Assembly (NCBI GenBank): GCA_944326675.1
Contig: CALVET010000068.1
Coordinates: 1-62,837 of the forward strand
DNA length: 62,837 nucleotides
Source: Candidatus Gastranaerophilales bacterium
GTDB taxonomy: Bacteria; Cyanobacteriota; Vampirovibrionia; Gastranaerophilales; Gastranaerophilaceae
Direction of reading: 5' to 3'
Positions 36,093-45,703 of the stretch are shown one piece after another. The notes under the pieces are model-generated. The model did not search any database. It had not been told where the DNA came from and saw nothing but the letters and a program-made list of their open reading frames with translations. Within the stretch, counting starts at the first letter, position 1. Every line of letters starts with the position of its first letter. The position numbers and the translations under genes are program-made.

Positions 36093-37010
36093 ATGAAAGA
36101 GATTGCCGCACAAAAAGAAAAATTTAAAATAAAATTCAGAGGTACAAGGGGCTCGTATCCTGTAGCTAAAGCTGATTTCTTAAAATATGGAGGAAATACA
36201 TCCTGCGTTGAAATAAAATGCGCAAATCAAACAATAATTTTAGATGCAGGTACAGGAATTATAGATATAGGACAAGATAAAAATTTAAGCACGCAAAATG
36301 TTCATCAAGCAACTATTCTTATATCTCATATTCATCAAGACCACATTCAAGGTTTACCGTTTTATAAACCTTTATATAATAAAACAACGACTCTAAATCT
36401 CTATGGACTTAATCCGGACAAAGAAAACCTAAAAGAAACACTTAAAAAAGTGCTTTTTGATAAAGTTTTTCCCCTAAGCATAGACGAAATTAAAAGTAAT
36501 TTTAATATAGAAAATTTTTCAGATAAAAACGTACTAATCATCAGTCAAAACGGCAATATAAAACTATATAATTCTGAAGAAAACATTGAAATAAACAACG
36601 ATGATATTATTATTTCTGCCTACAAAACACCAATGCACCCCAAAAACGGCTGTTTAAGCTTTAAAATAAAATTTCAAGGAAAAACACTCGTTTATGCAAC
36701 AGACAAAGAAAGCAGAAATTCAAACGATAAAGATTTTATTGAATTTGCCAAAAATTGCGATTGTTTAATCCATGATGCGCAATATACAAATGAGGACTAT
36801 TTTAACCCCAAACAACCAAAACAAGGATACGGACATTCAACATTTGAAATGGCGATAGATATAGCCCATCTTACAAACGCAAAGAAACTGTTCTTTTTCC
36901 ATTATGACCCTGAATATGACGATATAAAACTTTCTAAACTGGAAAAAGAATTATCTGAAAAATATAATTCCGTATTTTTTGCAAAAGAAAACTATGAATT
37001 TGAAATTTAA
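36093..37010 (+). CDS. MBL-fold metallo-hydrolase
   Basis: A 305-residue beta-lactamase-fold enzyme. N-terminal FRGTRGSYPV...YGGNTSCVEI and LDAGTGI are typical of one MBL subgroup. The metal site is SHIHQDHIQG, with later HP, D and H ligands (YATDKE, HDAQYT, HYDPEYDD). The substrate is unknown. SD AAGG. It overlaps the following TPR gene by 17 bp. Confidence 0.85.
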   Translation: MKEIAAQKEKFKIKFRGTRGSYPVAKADFLKYGGNTSCVEIKCANQTIILDAGTGIIDIGQDKNLSTQNVHQATILISHIHQDHIQGLPFYKPLYNKTTTLNLYGLNPDKENLKETLKKVLFDKVFPLSIDEIKSNFNIENFSDKNVLIISQNGNIKLYNSEENIEINNDDIIISAYKTPMHPKNGCLSFKIKFQGKTLVYATDKESRNSNDKDFIEFAKNCDCLIHDAQYTNEDYFNPKQPKQGYGHSTFEMAIDIAHLTNAKKLFFFHYDPEYDDIKLSKLEKELSEKYNSVFFAKENYEFEI

Positions 37011-37572
37011 AATATCTTATTTATCAATATTTATCTGTCTTTTATTAATTCCTTATTGCTGTGCTGATTCATCTTTAAGGGGCTTAAAAGGCTATGAAGA
37101 AAACACGATTGACGCAACAAAAAATGCAAGACTGCATTCAAACATGGGTAATATTTATTTTGAAGAAAAAAACTACACGGCAGCCCTGAAAGAATATCAA
37201 ATAGCCTATAATTTAAACCCGAATGACTCATCATCATCAATTTATCTTTACAATATTGCCAGATGTTTTATTAATCTCGGTGCACCAAATATAGCAATAA
37301 AACCGCTAAAAGGAGCAATAAACAAAAATTACACGAATTTAATTTATTATGAAACTCTTGCCGATTGCTTTGTTAAAACAAACACAGCTAAAAAAGAACT
37401 AAATAAATATCTAAAAGATACATTAAACCCATACAACAAAATCATGGCCGGTTTTATATATTTAAAACTGGGAGACAAAACAACAGCTCGGACAATTTTT
37501 GATGATTTTATTAATGAACACCCTAAAATGATTGTCGTACAAGATATTAAAACCCTAATGAAAAAACTCTAA
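36994..37572 (+). CDS. Exported TPR-repeat protein
   Basis: A 192-residue protein. A hydrophobic start (ISYLSIFICLLLIPYCC) looks like a signal peptide, followed by TPR units (SNMGNIYFEEKNYTAALKEYQIAYNLNP...). I take the ATG at 36994 rather than the in-frame TTG at 36979. It overlaps the MBL gene, so the two are coupled. Probable periplasmic scaffold. Confidence 0.75.
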   Translation: MNLKFKISYLSIFICLLLIPYCCADSSLRGLKGYEENTIDATKNARLHSNMGNIYFEEKNYTAALKEYQIAYNLNPNDSSSSIYLYNIARCFINLGAPNIAIKPLKGAINKNYTNLIYYETLADCFVKTNTAKKELNKYLKDTLNPYNKIMAGFIYLKLGDKTTARTIFDDFINEHPKMIVVQDIKTLMKKL

Positions 37573-37636
37573 AATCAATTTTTACATAAGTTTAATAAAA
37601 GTATTTACTTTTAAAAGTATATGCTAAAATTTATAT

Positions 37637-40600
37637 ATGAAATATGTTCCTTTGCATATACACACGGAATATTCTCTTTTAGACGGAGCAATAAGAATAC
37701 CTGACTTCTATAAGTTTGCGGCAGAAAACGACATGCCTGCAATTGCAATAACAGACCACGGGGTTATGTATGGCTGCGCTGATATGTTCATTGCAAAGAA
37801 TGAAATGCTCTCACACATGCTTTCAGAAGAAGAGCAGGAAATGAAAAAGAAAATCGAAGCCGTAAAACCAATTTTAGGCTGCGAATTTTATATATGCGAC
37901 GGAGACGTTTTAGAAGACAGAAGCAAAAAAACAATGTATCACTTGGTTTTGCTCGCTAAAAACCAAAAAGGATACCATAATCTATGCAAACTTGATTCAA
38001 TTGCAACAACAAAAGCATATTATTACAAACCCCGTATTAACCACGAAATTTTAGAACAATATAAAGATGATTTAATTTGCCTCTCTGCTTGTATTCAAGG
38101 CGAAGTTGCGAGAAATTTCCTTGACGGAAACAAAGATGAAGCAATAAAAAAAGCAAAATATTATAAAGAACTTTTTGGTGATGATTATTATATCGAACTT
38201 CAAGACCACGGTTTACAAGAACAAAAAGATTCCAATCCGTTTTTAATGGAAATAGCTAAAGAATTAAATATAAAAACTGTTATAACTAACGACTCACACT
38301 ATTTAAGAGCCCAAGACGCCGCTTGGCATGATACGTTATTGTGTGAACAAACAAAATCTTCAAAAGCAAACCCAAATCGCTTTAAATTCTCGGTAAATGA
38401 ATTTTATGTTAAAACGGTTGAGGAACTAAGAAAAGCATTTTCTTGGATGGATGAAGATTATTTTAACACCTGTATTCAAAATACCGTTGAAATAGCTGAT
38501 AAAATAGATTTTCAAATGGATAAATTGGAATTTGGAAAAACAAAAGAATATCTTCCAAAATATCCTTGCCCCGAAGGTTATGACGAAGTTCAATATTTTG
38601 ACCATTTATGTCGAGAAGGGCTTAAAAAAAGATATGGCGACCCGATCCCTGATGACATCATAAAACGATATGAATATGAATTTGATGTAATATGCAAAAT
38701 GGGTTTTCCTGCATATTTTCTGTTAACTTGGGACTTTATTAACTGGGCAAAAGAACACAAAATCCCTGTAGGCCCTGGAAGAGGCTCAGCCGCAGGCTCT
38801 ATCGTTGCATATTCACTTGGAATAACAGAGCTTGACCCAATCAGACATAATCTTTTGTTTGAAAGATTTTTAAATCCCGAACGTATATCAATGCCTGATA
38901 TAGATATTGATTTTTGCCAAAGAAGAAGAGGAGAAGTAATAGACTACGTTTCTCAAAGATGGGGTGCAGACCATGTTTGTCAAATCATAACCTTTGGCAC
39001 ATTAGCTGCAAAAGCTGCCCTAAAAGCCGTATGCAGAGTTTATGATATACCTTTTTCTCAGGCTAATACTTGGGCTGGCATGATTCCTTCTGTCCCTGGA
39101 ACAAAATTAAAAGACGCGCTTTCTGACGGCATGGAATTAAAAAAACTATGCGACGAAAATTCTCAAGTTCAAAGCCTTGTAGATGAAGCACTACACATGG
39201 AAGGGCTTAAAAACCAAGTCGGCACACACGCTGCGGGTGTTATTATTGCTCCAAGACCAATGGATGAAATCATTCCTGTCGCACTATCCAAAGAAAAAGC
39301 CACCACAACACAATACCCTATGGCAGGTATTGAAAAACTGGGGCTGTTAAAAATGGACTTTCTGGGACTTGAAACTTTAACCATTATTCAAGATGCCCTT
39401 GATTTAATTAAAGCAAGAACAGGTAAAGATATAGATATTAACAATATCCCTCTTGATGACAAAGAGACATTTGATATGTTATCAAAAGGCGAAACAGACG
39501 CAGTATTCCAGCTTGAATCAAGCGGTATGAAAAAATATATCAAGCGCTTAAAACCGACAGTATTTGAGGATTTAGGCGCTATGGTTGCGCTTTATCGACC
39601 GGGGCCATTAGAAGCAGGCATGGTTGAAGATTTTATAGACAGAAAACACGGACGCCAACAAATTGAATATGCTCATCCCCTACTGGAAGGCATTTTAAAA
39701 GACACCTACGGAACAATCCTTTATCAAGAACAGATTATGGCAATATTCCAAACCTTAGCGGATTATTCTCTTGGCGGCGCCGATATGGTTCGCCGTATGA
39801 TGGGTAAAAAGAAGCTTCAACAAATGGCAGAACAAAAATCAATCTTTGTTGAAGCAACAGCAAAAAAAGGAATGAGTTCTGAAGCTGCAACCAAACTTTT
39901 TGAACAAATCGAAAGTTTCGCAAAATATTGCTTCAACAAAGCCCATTCATCAGCCTATGCCTTTGTTGCTTATCAAACAGCTTACCTAAAAGCACATTAT
40001 CCTGTTGAATTTATGTGTGCAATGCTTACATCTGTTGCAGATAAACAAGAAAAAACTCAACAATACATCCTGCAATGTCAAGCACAAGGAATTAACGTAT
40101 TAGCGCCTGATATTAATAAATCAAATTCACAATTTACTCCTGACGGAAATAATATCCGCTTCGGCTTAGCTTCAATTAAAAACGTAGGCGAAGCAGTTAT
40201 TGAACAAATCGAAAAAGAAAGAGAAAATAAGCCCTTTGAAAGCTTTTATGATTTTTGCTCAAGAGTTGATATGAAATGCTTAAATAAAAGAACTCTTGAA
40301 AGTTTAATTAAAGCAGGTGCGTTTTCTTGCATTGAAAAATCAAGAAAACAGCTTTTAGAAAACATTGATAAAGTTGTTGAATTTGTTCAAATAAACGCAA
40401 AAGCGAAATCATCAGGTCAAGTCAGCTTATTTTCAGCTTTAGGAGGAGAAGCCCAAGAAGAACTGAACATTCCGACATTCCAAATGAGCGGCAACAGTGA
40501 TGACGAGTTTTCCGATTCTCAAATTCAGCTTTTCGAAAAAGAGTTAATGGGTATTTATGTAACATCTCACCCTTTAGCTTCAATTCAAGGTATTTTAAAA

Positions 40601-41161
40601 TATATCACAACTCAGACCATTTCAGATATAATTGAAAATCCAAAGCCTGATTCTACAGTAACAATTTGCGGTTTATTATCCCAAATTGTTCAAAAACCAA
40701 CCAAAAAAGACCCTTCAAAATTCATTAAAACAGGCACAATAGAAGATTTAACATCAAGAATTGGCGTTGTAGCTTTTCCTAAAGTTGTTGAAAAATACGG
40801 AGCGTTAATTGATTCTGAACAAAAAGTCATCATAAAAGCAAAAGTAAATGTAAAAGATGAAGAAATTAATCTGGCTATTAACGAAGTTAAACCTATTGAA
40901 GAGGTTAACCTTGTTACCCTAAAAGTCTTAAAAGAATTAGCCATGGAAGAAAATATTCTCCTAAAAGAGCTTTTAGCAAAACATAAGGGCGAAAATCCTG
41001 TTGTAATTGATTTTGAAGCACCGGATGAATTTAACGTGCCTAAAAGATTTCAGCTTTTAACTAACGACCATCTTTGGGTCAGCATAAATGACGACATGAA
41101 AAAAGAAATCGGCGCAACATTTAAAGACAAAATGGAAATAAGTGTACTCCATCTCAGTTAA
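37637..41161 (+). CDS. dnaE: DNA polymerase III alpha subunit
   Basis: The 1174-residue replicative polymerase. The N-terminal PHP domain is LHIHTEYSLLDGA. The catalytic acids are in MPDIDIDFCQRRRGEVIDY, with GPGRGSAAGSIVAY before them. A helix-hairpin-helix and an OB-fold (TVTICGLLSQIVQ) complete the C-terminus. Normal length. There is no SD; TGC-TAAAAT ends 6 bases before the ATG, suggesting a leaderless message. The 3' end overlaps the convergent zinc-ribbon gene by 8 bp. Confidence 0.97.
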   Translation: MKYVPLHIHTEYSLLDGAIRIPDFYKFAAENDMPAIAITDHGVMYGCADMFIAKNEMLSHMLSEEEQEMKKKIEAVKPILGCEFYICDGDVLEDRSKKTMYHLVLLAKNQKGYHNLCKLDSIATTKAYYYKPRINHEILEQYKDDLICLSACIQGEVARNFLDGNKDEAIKKAKYYKELFGDDYYIELQDHGLQEQKDSNPFLMEIAKELNIKTVITNDSHYLRAQDAAWHDTLLCEQTKSSKANPNRFKFSVNEFYVKTVEELRKAFSWMDEDYFNTCIQNTVEIADKIDFQMDKLEFGKTKEYLPKYPCPEGYDEVQYFDHLCREGLKKRYGDPIPDDIIKRYEYEFDVICKMGFPAYFLLTWDFINWAKEHKIPVGPGRGSAAGSIVAYSLGITELDPIRHNLLFERFLNPERISMPDIDIDFCQRRRGEVIDYVSQRWGADHVCQIITFGTLAAKAALKAVCRVYDIPFSQANTWAGMIPSVPGTKLKDALSDGMELKKLCDENSQVQSLVDEALHMEGLKNQVGTHAAGVIIAPRPMDEIIPVALSKEKATTTQYPMAGIEKLGLLKMDFLGLETLTIIQDALDLIKARTGKDIDINNIPLDDKETFDMLSKGETDAVFQLESSGMKKYIKRLKPTVFEDLGAMVALYRPGPLEAGMVEDFIDRKHGRQQIEYAHPLLEGILKDTYGTILYQEQIMAIFQTLADYSLGGADMVRRMMGKKKLQQMAEQKSIFVEATAKKGMSSEAATKLFEQIESFAKYCFNKAHSSAYAFVAYQTAYLKAHYPVEFMCAMLTSVADKQEKTQQYILQCQAQGINVLAPDINKSNSQFTPDGNNIRFGLASIKNVGEAVIEQIEKERENKPFESFYDFCSRVDMKCLNKRTLESLIKAGAFSCIEKSRKQLLENIDKVVEFVQINAKAKSSGQVSLFSALGGEAQEELNIPTFQMSGNSDDEFSDSQIQLFEKELMGIYVTSHPLASIQGILKYITTQTISDIIENPKPDSTVTICGLLSQIVQKPTKKDPSKFIKTGTIEDLTSRIGVVAFPKVVEKYGALIDSEQKVIIKAKVNVKDEEINLAINEVKPIEEVNLVTLKVLKELAMEENILLKELLAKHKGENPVVIDFEAPDEFNVPKRFQLLTNDHLWVSINDDMKKEIGATFKDKMEISVLHLS

Positions 41162-41549
41162 ATAAAATTTTGTTCCAAGTTATTTGTTTTAAAATATTAT
41201 CCCTGTCGTCAACCCATATCTGTGTATCAGGGTGTAAATTTGCCAAATCGGATACTACTTCTTTTAAATAAATTGCATATCGTGCATCCACAAAATTAAC
41301 TTTATCCAATTTTTCAATATAATAATCCCTTGCGCCGCAATTAGTGCAAAACTTTTCTTGAGGCACAATTTCACCCCAAAAAAGCTTAGCTTCTCTTTTA
41401 ACATCGCATCTTGCACATCTGATTATATAATAGTTTTTCACAAGATACTGACCGCAATCAGGGCAATAGCCCTCATCTTGGTATAAAAGAGCATTTTTAT
41501 GATGGCACTTTGTGTGATTATTTATAAACTTTAATAAAATATTTTTCAT
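41154..41549 (-). CDS. Zinc-ribbon protein of unknown function
   Basis: A 131-residue protein with three CxxC knuckles (CPDCGQ, CARCD, CTNCG) in its first 80 residues plus an N-terminal H/C-rich stretch. The rest is helical. TTGATT-N16-TATAAA ends 6 bases before the ATG and no SD exists, so the mRNA is likely leaderless. It may bind nucleic acid; function unknown. Confidence 0.65.
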   Translation of the reverse strand: MKNILLKFINNHTKCHHKNALLYQDEGYCPDCGQYLVKNYYIIRCARCDVKREAKLFWGEIVPQEKFCTNCGARDYYIEKLDKVNFVDARYAIYLKEVVSDLANLHPDTQIWVDDRDNILKQITWNKILFN

Positions 41550-41744
41550 AATTTTTTTATAATGATTAAATTAAAATAATCAAATAACCGCAAAAAGCCT
41601 ATGCTATATGTGTTTTAAGATTATTAAGAAATGTTACATAAATAAATCATAAATAGCAATTATTCATAAGAAATATACTTTATATATACAAGAGAAATAA
41701 AACAAAAACAAATGACAATAGAATATATCAAAAGGAGAGCGCAA

Positions 41745-41933
41745 ATGGCAAGAGTTTTAATTTCAATGCCCGAACAATTTTTAACACAAATCGATTCAGT
41801 AGCACAAGGCGAAAACAGAACAAGAAGCGAACTTATAAGAGAAGCACTTCGTACTTATATTAATCGTTCAAAAATCAGAGAAAACGGTTTAGCTTCTAAA
41901 AACGCAGCAATTCTTGAAGCATTACTCGATTAG
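41745..41933 (+). CDS. Ribbon-helix-helix (CopG/MetJ-type) DNA-binding protein
   Basis: A 62-residue protein. MARVLISMPEQFLTQIDSVA forms the beta-strand and helix, and ENRTRSELIREALRTYINR the second helix of an RHH fold. I use the ATG at 41745 (AAAGGAGAG upstream) over the one at 41712. No toxin gene follows; a terminator comes next. It is probably a stand-alone repressor rather than an antitoxin. Confidence 0.8.
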   Translation: MARVLISMPEQFLTQIDSVAQGENRTRSELIREALRTYINRSKIRENGLASKNAAILEALLD

Positions 41934-41951
41934 CTAAGTTTTAAAATTGTA

Positions 41952-41982
41952 AAAGGCTCACACAAAAGAAGTGTGAGCCTTT
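41952..41982. terminator. Bidirectional terminator
   Basis: AAAGGCTCACAC, loop AAAAGAA, GTGTGAGCCTTT, a 12-bp perfect stem between the RHH gene (+) and rplT (-). Confidence 0.88.
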
Positions 41983-41998
41983 ATGTATTTAATTAAAA

Positions 41999-42349
41999 CT
42001 ATTTTGCGCTTTGAGCAGTTTCAACCAAAACTTTGAACGCTTCAGGTTCATTAACTGCCAATTCTGCCAACATTTTTCTGTTAACTTGGATATCAGCTTT
42101 TTTAAGCATATTCATAAATTTTGAATAGCTCAAACCAAGTTCTCTAACAGCAGCATTAATTCTAACAATCCAAAGAGCACGCATGTTTCTTTTTAGAACA
42201 CGTCTGTCTCTGTATTGATATTTTAATTTTTTCATTACTGCAATATTAGCAACTTTAAAAATTCTGCTTCTTGCACCAAGAAAACCTTTAGCTAATTTTA
42301 ATATTTTTTTATGTCTTTTTCTTAATACGTTACCACGTTTAACTCTCAT
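41999..42349 (-). CDS. rplT: 50S ribosomal protein L20
   Basis: A 116-residue, very basic protein: [49 protein letters not shown] and a C-terminal globular domain. SD AGGAAGG. It lies 13 bp after rpmI. In many bacteria L20 represses its own operon by binding the leader. Confidence 0.97.
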   Translation of the reverse strand: MRVKRGNVLRKRHKKILKLAKGFLGARSRIFKVANIAVMKKLKYQYRDRRVLKRNMRALWIVRINAAVRELGLSYSKFMNMLKKADIQVNRKMLAELAVNEPEAFKVLVETAQSAK

Positions 42350-42362
42350 AGTTCAGCCTTCC

Positions 42363-42575
42363 TTATCTTGTAAATTTCTTTTTGTACGGTAATTCTTTAG
42401 CAATCATTGCTAAATTCCCTTCAAACACTTCAGTTGTGCCTGAAAGTCTGTTTTTTCTGGCCGGACTTTTGTGAGCTAATAAGTGTCCTTTGCCTGCTTT
42501 TTGACGAAGCACTTTACCGCTTCCGGTAATTTTGTAGCGTTTCGCAGCAGATCTGTGAGTTTTCATTTTAGGCAT
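42363..42575 (-). CDS. rpmI: 50S ribosomal protein L35
   Basis: Seventy residues: MPKMKTHRSAAKRYKITGSG and LAHKSPARKNRLSG are diagnostic. SD GGAGAAA. First gene of rpmI-rplT; infC, the usual partner upstream, is absent here. Confidence 0.97.
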   Translation of the reverse strand: MPKMKTHRSAAKRYKITGSGKVLRQKAGKGHLLAHKSPARKNRLSGTTEVFEGNLAMIAKELPYKKKFTR

Positions 42576-42596
42576 TTTGTTTCTCCATTTCTTTAA

Positions 42597-42629
42597 CTAA
42601 ACCCTTGTGGCATACCAAAGCCACTTTAG
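42597..42629 (-). ncRNA. Structured rpmI-rplT leader hairpin (candidate L20 autoregulatory site)
   Basis: On the minus strand CTAAA-GTGGC, loop, GCCAC-AAGGG-TTTAG: two 5-bp stems with an AAGGG bulge. A TTGATT-N17-TATTAT promoter (-10 near 42637) would start the RNA just before it, giving a leader of about 60 nt. Assignment to L20 control is inference. Confidence 0.45.
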
Positions 42630-42707
42630 GCTACTTAATAATATTTTAAAAATGAAGAAAAATCAAGTAAAAATGATATTTTTTATAAGTTATGTTACTA
42701 TTATTTT

Positions 42708-43757
42708 ATGGAAAAAATTACATTATCTAAACTTTCAAAAGAAGAATTAATTGATTTTATTATAAAAAATAACGAAAAAAAATTCAGAGCAGAGCAAATT
42801 TTTTCTTGGATTTGGGCGAAAAATGCAGCCTGTTTTGACCAAATGACAGATGTCAAAAAAGAATTCAGAGAATTTTTAAAAGAAAACTGCCAAATTCTCG
42901 ATTGCAAAATCAAATTAAGACAAATATCAAAAGACGGCACCATAAAATATTTAATTGAATTTAATGACGGATTGTGTGCTGAGACTGTTTTAATGCGCTT
43001 TGATAATCGCTCTAACCTTTCAATGTGTGTATCTTGTCAAGTCGGCTGTAAAATGGGCTGCAAATTCTGTGCTACAGGAAAAAACGGTTTTAAAAGAAAT
43101 CTTGAAGCTCATGAAATTGTTTCACAAATTCTTTTAGCGCAAATGGATACCGGATTAAAAATCACAAACGTTGTTTTTATGGGACAAGGTGAACCCTTGG
43201 ATAACTTTGAAAGCATCAAAAAAGCAATATATTTAATAAATAAAAATCTTCAAATTTCAATTAGAAGAATGACTCTTTCTACATCAGGAATTATTCCAAA
43301 AATTTATGAACTTTCTCAAAGCGAATTAATACCGACCTTGGCAATTTCACTGCATGCGCCGAACCACGAAATCAGAAAACAAATTATGCCGATTGAAAAA
43401 AAATACAATATCGAAGAATTAAAAAAAGCACTCAAAGACTTCAATCTCAAAACCAAAGACAGAATTACAATTGAATATATATTAATCGGCGGACTGAACG
43501 ATACAAAAGAATGTGCCATAGAATTAATAAATTATCTAAAAGACATTAAATGTAATATAAATTTAATTCCTTATAATCCTACAGACGACAATTCAGGCTT
43601 CAAAAAACCCGATAAAAAAGACATGATGAAATTCAAATACCTCTTAGAAGCCTCAGGTAAAAAAGTAACCATAAGACTTGAGCGCGGTGCGGATATTGAC
43701 GCAGCCTGCGGTCAATTAGCAGGTAAATTAACCGATATAAGTACTGAAGGTGCTTAA
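42708..43757 (+). CDS. rlmN: 23S rRNA A2503 / tRNA A37 C2-methyltransferase RlmN
   Basis: A 349-residue radical SAM enzyme. The cluster site CKMGCKFC, GFKRNLEAHEIVSQ, VVFMGQGEPLDN and the C-terminal DIDAACGQL with the methyl-carrying cysteine are all present. No SD; TACTAT ends 6 bases before the ATG. It overlaps fliD by 30 bp tail to tail. Confidence 0.95.
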   Translation: MEKITLSKLSKEELIDFIIKNNEKKFRAEQIFSWIWAKNAACFDQMTDVKKEFREFLKENCQILDCKIKLRQISKDGTIKYLIEFNDGLCAETVLMRFDNRSNLSMCVSCQVGCKMGCKFCATGKNGFKRNLEAHEIVSQILLAQMDTGLKITNVVFMGQGEPLDNFESIKKAIYLINKNLQISIRRMTLSTSGIIPKIYELSQSELIPTLAISLHAPNHEIRKQIMPIEKKYNIEELKKALKDFNLKTKDRITIEYILIGGLNDTKECAIELINYLKDIKCNINLIPYNPTDDNSGFKKPDKKDMMKFKYLLEASGKKVTIRLERGADIDAACGQLAGKLTDISTEGA

Positions 43758-45563
43758 TTGACTATTTAGAGCTGCAATAGTAGCATCCATTTGATTAAAT
43801 TGTTTATATAGCCTTTCTTCGTATGATGTTATACGAGTTGTAGCCCTTTCAATTCTTGAATTCATGGATGTAATTTGCGATTGAACACTATCTGATTTTG
43901 TTGCAAAATATCCGTTTTCAAAGTCAAGTGCGTTTTCAATATCTACAAGCATTTGATCAAATAAACCATTGTCGGTTTTTGAAGTATAACCATCAGATAA
44001 AAGCATTTTTACGGATTCAAAATCTTCAGATAATGCTTTATCCAATTTTTCTTCGTCAATGGTTAAATTAACAGCATCTGTTTTTGAAGTTGAAATTCCA
44101 ATTTCAGCAAGCATTGAAAACATTCCGTCATTATCGCTTACTGCTGAAGTAATACCTCTGATATTATTCAATAATGAGTTCAAACTTGAATCATGCCCAA
44201 TGCTACCTGATGAAGAGGTTTCCGTTCTTATTGTGGTTACTAAGTCATTATAAGCATCCACAAAAGTATTCAAGGCTTCTTTTACTTCTTTATAATCAGG
44301 CGAAATTTCAAGCGTTACGTCTTTGTCGTCTTTTTCATTATTTGAATAATCGCTTGTCGGTTTTTTAATTGTAATTGATAAATTTGCAATACCTGATGCA
44401 TCACCTGTTATTGTATTTGAAGATGAAACAACTCTATTTCCGTTAATATAAGCAATTGCATTTTGTCCCAATGTTTGAGAACCGTCTGCCAATCTTTCAT
44501 CTTCGCCTTGACCTTGTGTTAAACCAAGCACATTCAACAGATTAGTTCCTTCTTCAGTTAAGCTGATGTTGCTTTGACCTGTTTGTGTTGAAGTCAAAAC
44601 CAGCTTATTTGTTAAAGAATCATAACTTGCTTTAACATTGACATCAGAATTTCCGTTAATTCTTGAAATTAAATTATTCAGAGTTGTTGTTTCATTAATT
44701 TCAAAATCAATTCCATTTATTGTAATTTTACCGCTTTCAGCAGGATTACCGTCTTCATCAAAAAATTTAACACCGCCAAGCCCTGATTCTTCGCTAACCA
44801 TCGCAACGCTTGTATTAACCAAAGAAACAGGATAAGAGCTTTTATATCCTGAGCCGTCTTTTTCGTTTAATTTTAGGGCAGTTACAATATTTGATGTATC
44901 ACCGCCTGAACCAATCATAAGATTTGCAGAAGTATCTTCAATATATGAAGTTGCGCCGTCTATAACTTGCTCTTTATATGCTTTAATTGAAAAATTACCG
45001 CTATCATCAACGGAAGCTTGTATTTTACCTCCTGATTCAGTGTTTATTTTATCTATAACATCTTTTACCGTGTCATCTTGTCCAATTTCTATTTCATATT
45101 GTTTTCCATCCAAAAACATTGAAAAAGTTCCGGCTTTTGCTTGTCCGTTAGCAAGATTAACAAATTTAGCACTTTCAATATTTTCTTTTGAAATTGTTCC
45201 AAGGCTGTTTACGCTTTTTGCCGTAGTTGAAGTTGCAATTTGTTCAATTTGTAAATTAACATTTGCGCTGGCTACGCTTCCTGTTGAAACAGCTGTTGCG
45301 TAAGCGTCATTAGATGAAGTGATAGTTGTATTTGTCCACATATCACTTGAAGAATTATATATTGTTGTTGTAAAAGTTTTAAGGGCAGATTGAAGTGTTG
45401 AAAACTTTGTTTTTAAACTTGATACAGTGCTATCAGTCTTTTGCAAAGTTTGAAGCTTCTCTTGCAATGGAGTAAGCATAGAAGTTTTTTTAGCACTAAC
45501 AAGCTGAGAGACCCAGCTTTCAATATCAAATCCCGATCCTACGCCTGTGATTGTAGTAGACAT
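43728..45563 (-). CDS. fliD: Flagellar filament cap protein FliD
   Basis: A 611-residue protein. The N-terminus, GVGSGFDIESWVSQLV...LQEKLQTLQ, is the FliD_N coiled coil, and the C-terminus ends with the helical SYEERLYKQFNQMDATIAALNSQL pattern of FliD_C. The middle is Ser/Thr-rich D2-D3. There is no signal peptide, as expected for export by the flagellar T3SS. No other flagellar gene (fliS, flgKL, fliC) is in the window. SD AAAGGA. Confidence 0.9.
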   Translation of the reverse strand: MSTTITGVGSGFDIESWVSQLVSAKKTSMLTPLQEKLQTLQKTDSTVSSLKTKFSTLQSALKTFTTTIYNSSSDMWTNTTITSSNDAYATAVSTGSVASANVNLQIEQIATSTTAKSVNSLGTISKENIESAKFVNLANGQAKAGTFSMFLDGKQYEIEIGQDDTVKDVIDKINTESGGKIQASVDDSGNFSIKAYKEQVIDGATSYIEDTSANLMIGSGGDTSNIVTALKLNEKDGSGYKSSYPVSLVNTSVAMVSEESGLGGVKFFDEDGNPAESGKITINGIDFEINETTTLNNLISRINGNSDVNVKASYDSLTNKLVLTSTQTGQSNISLTEEGTNLLNVLGLTQGQGEDERLADGSQTLGQNAIAYINGNRVVSSSNTITGDASGIANLSITIKKPTSDYSNNEKDDKDVTLEISPDYKEVKEALNTFVDAYNDLVTTIRTETSSSGSIGHDSSLNSLLNNIRGITSAVSDNDGMFSMLAEIGISTSKTDAVNLTIDEEKLDKALSEDFESVKMLLSDGYTSKTDNGLFDQMLVDIENALDFENGYFATKSDSVQSQITSMNSRIERATTRITSYEERLYKQFNQMDATIAALNSQLSTFSTYIG

Positions 45564-45703
45564 AATTAAATCCTTTTAACTTTTACTTATATCCTTATAG
45601 TTATACTATAATATAAAAGGTTCCACGTAACACTAATATTATATCACATATATCAACTTTTGTTACATCGTATATAAAAAGCAATTTAGTCAATGAGGAA
45701 AAA

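Noticed and set aside
41745..41933. RHH protein as antitoxin of a toxin-antitoxin pair
   Set aside because: No partner gene on either side; a terminator follows directly and the next gene is convergent rplT.
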